Positions 40,241 to 50,337 of a DNA stretch of 64,000 bases are shown piece by piece. Position 1 is the first letter of the stretch; every line of letters begins with the position of its first letter. The DNA comes from Pyropia haitanensis. Lineage: Eukaryota; Rhodophyta; Bangiophyceae; Bangiales; Bangiaceae. The notes under the pieces were generated by a model. It saw only the letters and a program-made list of their open reading frames with translations, was not told where the DNA came from and searched no databases. The DNA is taken from NCBI GenBank assembly GCA_008729055.1, contig SDUX01000105.1:45120-109119 (forward strand), read 5' to 3'. The translations under genes and the position numbers were made by a program.

Positions 40241-42031
40241 GCGGGGCACAGGCCAGGTCGCCCTGCTTGGCGAAAATAGCGGGCTGGCGGCGGCCGGCCA
40301 AGCCGCCGAGGGGTCGGGTTGAGCGCCAGCGCCGTCAGTAGCCTCAGGCGCCCGTGCGGGAAGAGAGCGAGAAAGCAATGAACAAGCGCCTTAGCTGGCG
40401 ATGCAGACCCTGAGGCGGGGCTCGGCCGCGTCTAAGGCTAGAATGGCCCCGTCCAACTCGGCAATCGAGTGGCTACAAAGGCTCTGACCTGGCAAAAACC
40501 TCGCAGCATCGGTCACAGCAATGGTCAGGCTCGGGCGGTCCGCTTCAGAGATGCCTAAATCCGACTTGCACACGTTATTCTTGGAGATGACCTTGTGTGG
40601 GGGGGGAACAACGCGATGTGCTCGGCTCACTTCAGACACAAAAAATCCGCCGCGACCGTTAGTTCGCGCTCGGGAGCGCCGCCCGGCCCCAGCAGCACGG
40701 CAAGTCAACGACCGCCCAAGGAGCGCCACCCTGCCCGAAGGAGGCACCGCACTTAAAGGAAGGAAGGCGACGCCATACGGGACGGGTTGAGGAATGCCGC
40801 TCGCCAGTAGAAGGGTGGCATACGAGTGGGGAGGGGGGCGGGGGGGAACCCCCGAAGGTGCCGGTGCAGCCTCTGCGTTACCTGAGCCACCGTGTGCAGC
40901 AGGAGCACCGACAGGAGCTGCAGCGCTGCCTGCTTGCTTGCCGGCGGGACTACCAACAGGCGGTGCTTGCGGCGGAGCTCGTGCTGCAGAAAGTGGGCGT
41001 GGTGCGGGCGCGACACGTGCACCTACGGGAACGCCAGCGCCATCCGGGGGGTAACGTGCAGGACCACCAACACGCGCAAGTGGGGGGGGGGCGCAGGAGC
41101 TGAGCAGTGCGGGCGGCGGCGGCACGATCGCAAGCCGGTGGACGGGGGAGGGATGCTCGGGGGGAGGTGGGGATGGCGCGTCCGCTGGGGGGTGCCGACG
41201 AGCCGCGTCAACGGGCGGAAGTGCTGATCCCGCTGCCGCGTGGACGCCCGCGCTTGGAGATCCGGCGGGTCCCGCGCACGCGGGCTCGGTCCCGTCAGAC
41301 CCGATCAGATTGGCGGCCACGGTGGCTGCCGCTTGTAGGCCGGTTTCTGATAATAAAACACGTGCTGACAACCACTAAGCACAACGAAAGAGGACTCAAA
41401 AAGACGCCATCGGAAGCGAGCGGTCAGATCATGCACATGACGGGCATGACAGGTACAGGAAAATAGGAGAAAGGGTGCGGCTGAAGAAGTAAGAGACAAA
41501 AGATAGGCATAGCGTACTTGGTTGGGCGGATTGGAGGCGGAGAGAGGGGCGCCGTGCGGGTGCATGTCCACCACGGGGCGTACGTCGTGGTGCCATGACG
41601 AGAGTGCTCGGGCCTGGATGTAGCGGGCGCAGGGGGAGGCTAGTCCGTGTGTGTCGGCAAACGGCTGGGACCACAGTATGCGCGCCTCATGCGTAGAGGT
41701 GGACACCGGACCCTCCAGCGCCAGTGGGGATCTGCGCGGACGGCTCAGGTCAGGCGGCGCCGGGTTGGCGGGGACGGCGGTATCAAGCGATTTTCTATTT
41801 CATCTTGTTTAGTCGAAAAAAGAAATCAAACTTTATTGTATGCCCGAGAATGGTTCACGTGGAAAATGAATGTGGTGCTTTCCACGAGAGAAAAGCGTGC
41901 CCACAATAGCGTCAATAGCGCCGACGGGCACGTAGCGTCTGCGCCCACCCCAGCTACTAAAGCATGGAAGCCCATAGCGAGGCTCGGGAATGCCATATTT
42001 GCCCAGCCGGTCCCTCCCGGACCGGATTCAC
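40241..42031. other. Interval between minisatellite and Harbinger element 2
   Basis: 1.8 kb. A minus-strand frame (40391-41371, 326 codons) is Pro/Ala-rich, has no ATG and ends in a more ordinary stretch (SKNNVCKSDLGISEADRP, FLPGQSLCSHSIAELDGAIL). It could be a relic, but I do not recognise it. 41330-41480 and 41795-41900 are AT-richer. Confidence 0.4.
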
Positions 42032-42034
42032 TCA
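42032..42034 (+). repeat. Target-site duplication TCA (left)
   Basis: TCA before the left terminal repeat recurs directly after the right one (45683-45685). PIF/Harbinger elements make three-base duplications of TNA type. Confidence 0.8.
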
Positions 42035-42051
42035 GGCCCGTTCGCAGTTCC
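42035..42051 (+). repeat. Left terminal inverted repeat of Harbinger element 2
   Basis: GGCCCGTTCGCAGTTCC, an exact inverse of 45666-45682. Confidence 0.9.
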
Positions 42052-42101
42052 GCTTAGTATAAACATAACGTCGCTCTGATTGGTCGACGGCGTTATACGG
42101 A

Positions 42102-42156
42102 CGGTATAACGTTATGACATACGCGAACGGCTCGCGTATGTCATAACGTTATACCG
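42102..42156. repeat. Perfect 25-bp inverted repeat with 5-base loop
   Basis: The arm CGGTATAACGTTATGACATA plus CGCGA (42102-42126) is followed by ACGGC and the exact inverse (42132-42156). It lies just inside the left end of the Harbinger element. Shorter relatives of GTTATACCG occur at both ends (near 42091 and 45640-45655). Confidence 0.95.
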
Positions 42157-42369
42157 ACCCCCGCAGCCGCTGGAATTCCAATCGAACGAAGCAGCAATTA
42201 CGGCAGTGCTCGTGGATTTGCAACGGTCGTGACGGGATGTGCCACTACACGAGACCGACATGGCCCGCCGCGACAGCACTGTCGCTGCACGGCCCTCGTC
42301 CGAACAACCACGTTCCAGGCAACCACCCATCCCATCCACACTTTGCTCCGCCCTCCGATCCGATCCGGC

Positions 42370-43882
42370 ATGGCGTCTCGCGTGACTGTGAAGCAGTTGA
42401 AGGAGGAGCTGAAGCGCCGAGGGCTGCCGATTTACGGCAGCAAGAGCGATCTGCTGGAGCGCTGTCGCGTTCACGGGGTCTCGTGCGTGGGACCTGGTGA
42501 ATCTGCTGTCGGGCCGGTCGCCATGCGCCACCAGGGGGACCGCGTCGGCGCCCCGTCCAGCCCTGCAGTTGCTGCCGTCGCGCAGAGAGGCGACTGTGTG
42601 GCGGGAGCAGACGACGCGGACTGTGAGGAGGCTGCCGGGCAGGCAGCAGATACCCGCACTGCGTCGCATGCTACAATGGAGCCACCTGCTGGGCCGGCAG
42701 CGGGAACACCACGGGCTGTGACAGCCGCCGGAGATTCGCCTGCTGCACCGGAGGAACGGCCCGATTCCGCTGTTGTGGGCGGATCGAGGACTCGCGCCCC
42801 ACCCTTCTCGAAGCACGAAAAGGCGCGGTTGGCTCACGTCTTGTGCACTGGCGAAGTGGCGGCCGGCGTGGTGGTCTCGCGAGGACCAATGTCTCGCCGA
42901 CAGCAGGACGCCCGTGCCCGCCGGGACTCGGTTTGGGTTGTCGTTGTAGCCGAGATGTTCAACGGCACGGACCGATTCTCTATCCCTGCCGATTGTGCCG
43001 ATGGGGGCCTGGACCCGAACGTTCACCCACATGTGCGCACAGGACTTTTTCTCAAGGCCAAATGGTCTGAGGTAGGTGAGCCATTGCGCTTCCTTTTCGC
43101 TTGCTCTCTGCGCACCATCTTCTGTACGCGCCACTTGTTGACGATGCGCATGTTGGGGGCGCTCGACAACCAATATTAACTCAGATGCCCGCTTTTTTCG
43201 GTGGCCGCTCATTCTCATGCCGCAGCTCGGTTCCATGTTTTGGCGAACGTACAAGCGATACTCCTGCTCCGGACAGAACAACCCTGCCCTTTGGGGTAGC
43301 TTTTCGCAGGGAGATACACTCGTCGACTACCTATTTGCGCTGTTCAAGAACCACAACCTCGTCATGGAGCTGGTCAATCCAGAAATCGGGGCAGCCGGAG
43401 TGGAGGGGGATGAAGCCCTCGAGACTGGGGCGGGCACTCGCGACATGACAACCACAAGGGGCAAGCGCAAGCGCGACGCAGCCGACTCGGCATTTCAGTC
43501 CCTTGTGGACAGCTCAGCCAGCATGGCTGCCTCTGCAGCCAAGCACTCCAGGTGCGCGGAAATGGTGTCCCTCTCTGGTACCCTCAAGAATCTGCGCGAC
43601 TGTGGGGCGGACCCGGAGCTGATCAGGCTGGTGGAAGGGCAGTTGGAGGACATCATTCGGGGGAAGAGGACCGACGACGAAAGTGTCCACGTCGGCGCGC
43701 GTACCGGAGGGGGCGATCTGAGGCAGCCCCCCATTTTTCTGGGGTCTGATAGAGTGTCGAGGGGGGGGTCTGAGTCGCGTGATGAGAGCGAGGGCGGTGG
43801 CGGGAGTCCGAGCGCGACTGGCAGCGGGCGAGAGAGTGGGGCTGCCGATGATCGTGCTGGCAGTCTTAAACGAAATGAATGA
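42370..43882 (+). CDS. SAP-domain accessory protein of Harbinger element 2, two exons
   Basis: ATG 42370 begins MASRVTVKQLKEELKRRG, a SAP domain (residues about 5-35: VKQLKEELKRRGLPIYGSK, then SDLLERC), a helix pair that binds AT-rich scaffold DNA in other proteins. An Ala/Gly-rich linker follows, then FSKHEKARLAHVLCTGEVAA and WVVVVAEMFNGTDRFSIP. An intron (43072-43225, donor GAGGTAGGT, acceptor CCGCAG, phase 0) joins KAKWSE to LGSMFWRTYKRYS. The second exon has a basic patch (TTTRGKRKRDA), Ser/Ala helices and an acidic tail. The total is 452 residues. A role in bringing the transposase to element ends is inferred from two-gene Harbinger elements; no Myb/SANT signature is evident, though the WVVVVAEMFN...WRTYKRY region could be a distant relative. 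Confidence 0.8.
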
Positions 43883-44257
43883 GTGGTGCTGTGCGCACCA
43901 CTGGACCATCGCTCTTGCAGTCACGTGAGTTCCAGTGGCGATCTGCATAGGCTTATGCCAACCGTCATCGGATGGCACCCCTCTCGCGGTGCACCAGGCA
44001 ACGCTGCCAGCACGGGTCGGGTCGAGGGTATGCCGCACCTCGGCGGCGGGAGTGACTGAGTCCTCGTTTGGCGGGAAGCCACAGCCATTGCTCCAACAGG
44101 CCCATTGCACGGGCTGCCTCCAGCGCTCGCCATGGCGACAGCGTCGGCGATGGCGGCGCGAGAGCTACCGAGTGGGCGCGGTCCCAGGGGCACATGTGAC
44201 GGTGTTCACTCGCGAGGGTGCGGCAAAGACAACCTATGTGTACCATAACAACAAAGC
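43883..44257. other. Convergent gap inside Harbinger element 2
   Basis: 375 bp between the stop codons of the two transposon genes. Nothing is recognised. Confidence 0.6.
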
Positions 44258-45442
44258 TCAATACATCGGTGCGACTTTCGGCCGCAAGATGCCGCGCTCC
44301 TCCACCCACCGAGTCATCCGCACCCTCAGGTCAGACCGCTCACAGTCGCGGCGGCGCCCACGCTGGCACACACTGAAACTCTCATTCCTCTCAAATGACA
44401 CACAACCCCCAGCACGGTCATCCCCATAGGGGCCGACGGGAGCAGCCGCCGCACTCGAGTGCGACAGACAAAAATTGTGGAGGCGAAAGCAAGCACGGAT
44501 GAGGCTAGGACGCTTCTGAAACGGCACCCGCAGCGGGCGCCAGAAGACCCCCCACCTCCAAAGCAGCATTCCGAATGCCTGCTCGATGTGGATGCGAAGG
44601 GATGACAGGTAAAAGTTGTAGGCGTCCCGCCACTTGTCGCCTCTCCCACAGCCAGGCCAAGGGACCGCCAGGACCTCGCTGGCGGCATACGCCTCGTCTG
44701 CTGCGATACAGTGTCCGTCTCGCGTCAGCGAGCGCGTGAGGGCACTGTCGCGATCCAGCAGCGTTCTCCCCAGGGTCGTGCCAGAGAAGGCAGTGGAGTC
44801 GTGGGTCGCTCCTGGACTGGTGCACGCCATCCACCGAAACTTGTACTCAGAATCACAGATGGCCTGCGTGTTGAGAGCGTAGAATCCCTTCCGGGAGTAG
44901 TAGTCAGCGACACACGCCACGTCTGTAGGCAATGGCTGCTCTTGCTTGACCGCAATCCCGTCAAGCGCCCCGCACACGTTCCCGAACGGCGAATTGCGGC
45001 GGCGTTGGAAGCCCGCGGCGTACCCCAATCTCCGCGCCGGGTTGTCGAGCTGGTAGTCCAGGTCTAGAGAGGGAGAGGAGTTTACTACGTCTATCACGTC
45101 CCACAGGGAGCGATACACAGTAGCGCAGTGCACGCCCAGGGCAGCACAGATGTCTATGTAGCTCCCGCCGCCCAGATACCGGAGGGCAATCGCCACGCGC
45201 ACCTCAGGATGCACGCCTCGACGAGGAAGGCGCGGCTTCAATAGGTCCGACAGCTCGTGGAAAGCGTTGGCGGGCATGCGCATGGCGCGATCGAAGTGGC
45301 CGCCGTACGCTACCTGGACGTCGTGGAAGGACACCCGGGGGAGGTGGTGCGAGGACGGGAGCACGACACCTCTGCGGGCGTACACGGCACCGGCAACCAT
45401 GGCAGAGAACTGGCCTTTTTGTAGCGTCGCGGAGATGTCCAT
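44258..45442 (-). CDS. PIF/Harbinger-type DDE transposase (intact)
   Basis: 394 residues, single exon, ATG at 45442 (MDISATLQKGQFS). Family features in order: an N-terminal helical region with FHELSDLLKPRLP, the helix-turn-helix-like VAIALRYLGGGSYIDICAAL and HCATVYRSLWDV, then the DDE nuclease: GALDGI (Asp161), the conserved GATHDSTAF (Asp215), IAADEAYAAS (Asp249) and RIHIEQAFGML (Glu287), with YYSRKGFYALNTQAICD between. RLHNFCLSHS closes the fold. The three catalytic acids and the spacing are as expected. It cuts and rejoins element ends in the nucleus. It belongs to a different subfamily from the transposase at 23.7-25.7 kb. Confidence 0.95.
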   Translation of the reverse strand: MDISATLQKGQFSAMVAGAVYARRGVVLPSSHHLPRVSFHDVQVAYGGHFDRAMRMPANAFHELSDLLKPRLPRRGVHPEVRVAIALRYLGGGSYIDICAALGVHCATVYRSLWDVIDVVNSSPSLDLDYQLDNPARRLGYAAGFQRRRNSPFGNVCGALDGIAVKQEQPLPTDVACVADYYSRKGFYALNTQAICDSEYKFRWMACTSPGATHDSTAFSGTTLGRTLLDRDSALTRSLTRDGHCIAADEAYAASEVLAVPWPGCGRGDKWRDAYNFYLSSLRIHIEQAFGMLLWRWGVFWRPLRVPFQKRPSLIRACFRLHNFCLSHSSAAAAPVGPYGDDRAGGCVSFERNESFSVCQRGRRRDCERSDLRVRMTRWVEERGILRPKVAPMY

Positions 45443-45665
45443 GGCGGACGGCGGGTGTCAGGCTGCGGCAGCGGAGCGAGGGGGTGTGACCGGCACGCCG
45501 CCGCACTGGCCTCCACTGGTGATGCGCTGAGGACGGTGCGTGCCGGTGCCGGCTTTAACCAAAGTGACCTGTCAAATATGTAATTGAAATAAGACGTTAT
45601 GCCAAGCTCTCAACGTTCTTTCGCATCCCAGCAAGTGTTATACCGTCGTTATACCAAGCCCGCCG

Positions 45666-45682
45666 GGAACTGCGAACGGGCC
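45666..45682 (-). repeat. Right terminal inverted repeat of Harbinger element 2
   Basis: GGAACTGCGAACGGGCC, the exact inverse of 42035-42051, followed by the second TCA. Confidence 0.9.
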
Positions 45683-45685
45683 TCA

Positions 45686-46182
45686 ATGAACGCGAACGAA
45701 TTGCACCAGGAAAGTTGCATCCGTGGAGCAACATCATGGCACAATTGCTCTCCTCCTGTCAGTCCGTGCAAGGCCGATGCCCCATAGGAGGAGCGGTTGG
45801 AACACAGAATCGACCTCTCAGCCAATGAATCGCCTTCATCCTCTGCAGCTGTTATAGCCAGTCTGGTTCAAAAGTCGACCAATCTGACAACCAGCTCCGC
45901 GCCTAGGCGTCGCCCGGAGACCCACTGCGCACCAAATAGAAGGGCATGGCGAGTGCGCCCGGCCTACGAAGTTTGGTGCACAGGGACTAAGAACTCAGCC
46001 GTGGAAGAGGCTATAAACATTGTTGCATTAGTTTATCGTGTTTTTCATGTCGACCACTTTACTGTAAAAGGGATCTGGCAGCGCACCTTCACCGTGCAGA
46101 GCTATTATTGCGACTAGAGCTTGCTATCTTGATTTTGATCAGCCGTCACCCATCACACACACACTTTCGACTACACGGCCAT
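45686..46182. other. Spacer
   Basis: 500 bp of balanced composition between the Harbinger element and pogo copy B. No gene or terminal repeat is identified. Confidence 0.5.
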
Positions 46183-47299
46183 CTAATGACATGCGCGCTT
46201 GCGGCACGACTCTGTCTCTACGACCGCTCCTCGAGCGCACACATACGGCTCGACTGCGCCGGTAATTGCACGCGCACGCGCCGCGCGCCGCCGTAGGCTT
46301 TCCTTCCTCGCTACCAAGGCCGGGCTCGTGCGGCGCTGCTCCGCCGCCAGCTTGTCCGGTGCTGCTTGGGCAATGGCGTTCGCCACCTTTGCGCTTTCAG
46401 CAGCCTGATTCGACCTCTTGACTGCTTGCTTGCCCGCCGCAACAGATGCCAGGTGGTCCATCGCCTGCAGCATGCCATCTTTTGTAGCCTCGATGGCCCG
46501 TCCACGTGTTGACAGTGAGCCAAAGGCGATGGTGGGCTTCGGCATGTCGCGCAGCGCCTCGAACCGCAGTCGCAGCGCCAGGCGCTCTGAGTCAACCTTG
46601 CGGCTGGCGTTGGCGGCATCTTTGCCCTTGACCAGCCGCCGAACATCAATAACGGCCGGGTGAATTTGCCAAGTTCCAGTCTTTTCGAAGCCATTGATGA
46701 CATGGACCGACAAAAGTCCCATAAAGGAGGCTTGACGGAAGAGCCTCACGAGGTGGGTCAAGTTGAGTCTGGCGTGACGAGACTAAGTCGGTAGCAGACG
46801 CCGCACGCTGCAACGGCCTTCGCTCTTGGTCTCAAGAAAAGGGTCTGAGTCGAGGGCCTGGAGGATATGCGACAGGTCGGAGGGAAACATCAACACCACC
46901 ACCTTTGACTCCTTCAGGACGCGCAGGCCGACGGGTGACGCGTGCACCTTACAGCCATGCATCAGCCAAACCTCCCACTGCCCTTGACAGCGCTGTTCCA
47001 GGTGTTTTGCCGCATAGCGGGCGAACAAATCCCACAGCGGTCCATTGAAGCCCGGCTTCTCGCGCAGGTGGACCTCGGCTCCCTCTTCCAAGTAGCACGC
47101 CAGCGGCTTCCGACTCTCAGAGCCGTCCTCGTGCTTCATCTTAGCTAACGGAAGCCGTCCTCCACTGCCTGTCGCTACCACGAACAGGGGGAGGCGCAAG
47201 CCATCTGCGCACACCGTCGCCACCAGGTTGGCGGCGTCGGCTCCACGCTGCACACTGGGGATGAAAAACTCTGTGCGGGCGGTACGGTCGTTCGTCAAA
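46183..47299 (-). pseudogene. pogo/Tigger-type transposase, copy B, 5' truncated
   Basis: Homologous to copy A but starts mid-protein at ARTEFFIPSVQRGADAANLV. It continues CADGLRLPLFVVATGSGGRL, AEVHLREKPGFNGPLW, VWLMHGCKVHAS and SHILQALDSDPFLETK. The second catalytic Asp is replaced by His (MHG against MDG in copy A). A TAG at 46783-46785 breaks the frame after RRLLPT. The 3' part (46183-46761) has HVINGFEKTGTWQIHP and a basic tail. The N-terminal DNA-binding region and first Asp are missing because the sequence joins copia pol at about 47300. The element is dead. Confidence 0.85.
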
Positions 47300-49654
47300 G
47301 TCCGCGTCGCAGCACGCCGTCAGATCGCCCCCGCCACCAAAGCAGAGGCCCATATCCATTGTGCCAGCCAGGTAGCGAAGGGCCCGCTTTGCAGCCCGCC
47401 AGTGGGTCGCCTCTGGTGCGTGCATATAGCGCGACAGCACCCCAGCGGCAAAGGTCATATCTGGGCGTGTCGTCGGCGCCAGGTCTAACAGGCCGCCTAC
47501 CAGCTTGGCATACGCGGGCCCACCCTCCTCGAGAAGGTCATCCCCGGTGCGCGTCAGTATTGTGCCCAGGGCCATGGGCGTCTTCGCCGGGTTGGCGGTG
47601 CCCAGCCCGTGCGCCCCGACCAGGGCGAGGGTGTAACCCGGGCTCGTCAGCGTGAGGGTGCGCGCCGCCCGGTCGCGGGTGACCCGCGTACCAAGGAAGT
47701 CCCGCACCTCCCCCAGGTCCCGGATAGCGTAAGGAGGTGTGATGACGATATTGACCGCCTTGATCCCAGCCCGATTCTTGGCTGCCAGCAGTACGTCGTC
47801 CACGTGTACCAGGATGACAGTTACACCGTGCACTGGGTGACCCCAGACGAACAGGCAGGGGTCCGCAGCAGCGCGCATTGCCCCCGCCTTTGTCAAAGTG
47901 GCGGCAAAGTGGCTGCCCCACGGGCGGCTGGCCTGTTTGCAACCGTACACGGCGCGAAGAATGTGGCACACCAGCTTCTTGCTGCCAACCGCGAACCCCT
48001 CGGGCTGCTCGACGTACACATCCATGTCCATGAGGGCGTTGAGGTAGGCGGTTTTGATGTCCAGACAATGCAACTCCATGTCCCTCGCGGAGGCGATGGC
48101 GAGGACGGCGCGCACCGTCGCCTTGGACGGGGTGGGCGCCCATACCTCGTCGTAGTCGACGCCGGGCTTCTGCGTAAAACCCAGGACCACAAACCGCGCC
48201 TTGTAGCGCAACACGTTCCCAGCCGCGTCGCGCTTCAGGTCAAACACCCAGCGGTTGCCGGTCAATTTGGCGCCGGGCGGGAGGTCCCCTAGCTCCCACG
48301 CGTCGTTTTCGGCCAGCGACCGCAGCTCATCCTGCATGGCCTCCCGCCCCAGGTGAGCGTCTGGCCGTGCCATGGCCTCCTTGACTGTGGCCGGCACGGT
48401 GCGCAGCGCCTCGCAGTTCAACGCCGTCATGACTGCCTGGCTGGCTGACCCAGGCTCGTCGTCAAAGAAGCGCTTGGGCCGCCGCAGCCGCTCGGGGTAG
48501 CGCCCACCCCCAAACGTGGAAGACTTCGGGTCGCCACGTGTCGGCTGCGATGGTGAAATTTCCGGGACTTGCTCGACCTCCTCAGGTTCGTTTGTAGTTG
48601 ACCGGGGGCTATCGGGTTGGCTCGGCGCACTGTCCGGCTCCCCAGTGATTGTGTGCGAGTGGTCGTCGGTTTCAGGTGTCGAATCTGAGCCGCTGTCAGG
48701 AGCCCAACCCGCCGGCGGAAATCTTGTCTTCTCCCGTCCGCTCACCGAGGCCTCGTCCGCAACCACGTCGCGCCGCACTACCACCTTCCTCGACGCCGGG
48801 TTGTAGACGCGGTACGCGTGTCCGCTGGCCGCGTAGCGGACGACACGACCGATCATGGGTTTGCGCTGCAGCTTCCTCTGCTGCCCCTTGGGCTTGAGCG
48901 CACAGGCCACGCTCCCCCACACGCGGAGGCAAGCAACTTCCGGTACTTTGCCGGCGAATCGGTTGTATGGTATGGCCTTGCCGTCGCTGGTTGGGGCGCG
49001 GTTGCGGGTGAATATTACTGCCATCAGCGCCTCCGCCCACAGCTCCTTGCCAAGCCAAGCCTCCGCCAGTACTGAGTGGACGCGCTCCATCAGCGTCCGG
49101 TTGAGGCGCTCAGCCTTTCCGTTCTGCCGCGGGGTGTGAGCAGCCGTCGCCTCCAAGCGGATCCCCCGGCGCGCATAAAACGCCCGCATTTCCGTAGACC
49201 CCAGCTCGCCAGCCCTGTCGCAACGCACACGCCTCACGCGTGCGCCTGCCTGTAGTTCCAGCTGCGTGATCCATGCCTGGACCGCCGTCCCCGCGTCGCT
49301 CTTGGCCTTGAGCGTTGAGGCCACGGCCAGCTCAGAGTAGTCGTCAAGGATGGCCAAAAAGTGCAGGGCCCTGCCCAGAGAAGCAGGGAGGGGGCCTACG
49401 AAGTCCATATGGATCAGCTCCAGCTTGCTAGTATGCGCGTCGGACGACTGGGACGGCTCGGCGTGCATCCGCCCCACCACGCACGGGTGGCACAGAGCCC
49501 CTTCGGTCGGCTGGACGTCCGAAATCCGCAGCGGCGCCATGCCGTTGTGGCATATATACGCCTGGGGGGGCGCGCAGGGGCCGTCCACGGCTAAGTGGAC
49601 GGCCACGCGCCGCAGCCCCACGGGCGGCCACACCCGCCGAGGGCGTCGTTGCAA
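47300..49654 (-). pseudogene. Ty1/copia pol fragment (integrase to RNase H), both ends lost
   Basis: About 780 codons without a stop. From the 5' side: GAG-pre-integrase remnant (LRISDVQPTEGALCHPCVVG), integrase core with HMDFVGPLPASLG, CDRAGELGSTEMRAFY and HTPRQNGKAERLNRTLM, then the copia reverse transcriptase RWVFDLKRDAAGNVLRYKAR, GVDYDEVWAPTPSKATVRA, LDIKTAYLNALMDMDVYVEQ and the active site LVHVDDVLLA (HVDD for the usual YVDD). RNase H starts with LTACCDADFD and stops at the junction with pogo copy B. There is no gag, no protease, no ATG and no LTR on either side. The integrase-before-RT order is diagnostic of copia. The frame is strikingly well preserved for a fragment. Confidence 0.92.
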
Positions 49655-50337
49655 CCCATCTCCCCGACCCCTGTAAAAGGGTCGGGCGGCGCGCCGGGCC
49701 CGAACGGTCGCGTCACTGGTGGGGCTAGCCCCCCCCCTAGGTCGCTTGTGATTGGATCGAAGGCGTGCGCCGGCGGGCGATCCTTCTATCTGAGGGACAG
49801 CTCCCGGGCCGGGGGAGGACGGCCGCGGGAGCTGGATCGAGTACTCCCTGTGACGATCGATAAGATCTACCTATCGATTGTGAAGGCCTGTTGGCACCTG
49901 GGAACTAGAAGTAGCCCGGTTCGCCTGGACCCTGGGAACCCACAGAATACAATTGGAGTAGTGATCGGTCGAGGTCATAAGTCTGACATAGTTCTTCATG
50001 AGGTCTTCAAAACTGTTCGCACCTTTCACCATTTTGAAACCTTGTCATCGCCCGCCTTTTTTCTCGCGCCAAACTGCGTACGGCCGGACCAGCAATTGGA
50101 GTGCCCCGTCATACTCACGTGGGAGGAAAAAATTGGCGCTTCCTTTGCTCGCGCCACGGGTCCAAACCGACCCTCGTCCCCGTCCTGCGTCCTTCCCCAC
50201 CGCCGACAGACCCCCTCCATCCATCTCCCTCTTCTGGCCAAGTGGCGCGCACCTGCTGCCTCCCCTACCCCCCCCCCCCCCCCCCCCCCACCGCCCCCCT
50301 CCGGTGCCTTACCCTGCTCCCTGCCCCGGCTGACACC
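49655..50337. other. Spacer between copia fragment and unknown 422-aa gene
   Basis: 680 bp. 49850-50140 is balanced in composition. A C-run of about 19 (50269-50289) lies just before the next start codon. No gene is seen. Confidence 0.5.

Larger units (their letters stand above)
42035..45682. mobile_element. Complete two-gene PIF/Harbinger-type DNA transposon
   Basis: 3648 bp bounded by perfect 17-bp inverted repeats GGCCCGTTCGCAGTTCC (42035-42051; inverse at 45666-45682) and TCA duplications. The similarity continues imperfectly inward (GCTTAGTATAA on the left, GCTTGGTATAA on the right after a 6-bp offset). It carries two convergent genes: a spliced SAP-domain protein on the plus strand (42370-43882) and an unbroken DDE transposase on the minus strand (44258-45442). 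Two-gene organisation with a DNA-binding accessory protein is typical of PIF/Harbinger, but there the partner is usually Myb/SANT-like; a SAP domain is unusual. With both genes open and the ends matching, the element may be competent. Confidence 0.9.

Noticed and set aside
39137..40378. Several 200-330 codon frames on both strands
   Set aside because: They are products of the ~96-bp minisatellite, open because the unit is near a multiple of three.
40391..41371. 326-codon minus frame as a gene
   Set aside because: No ATG anywhere in the frame and mostly Pro/Ala; kept only as a note because the C-terminal 90 residues look less biased.
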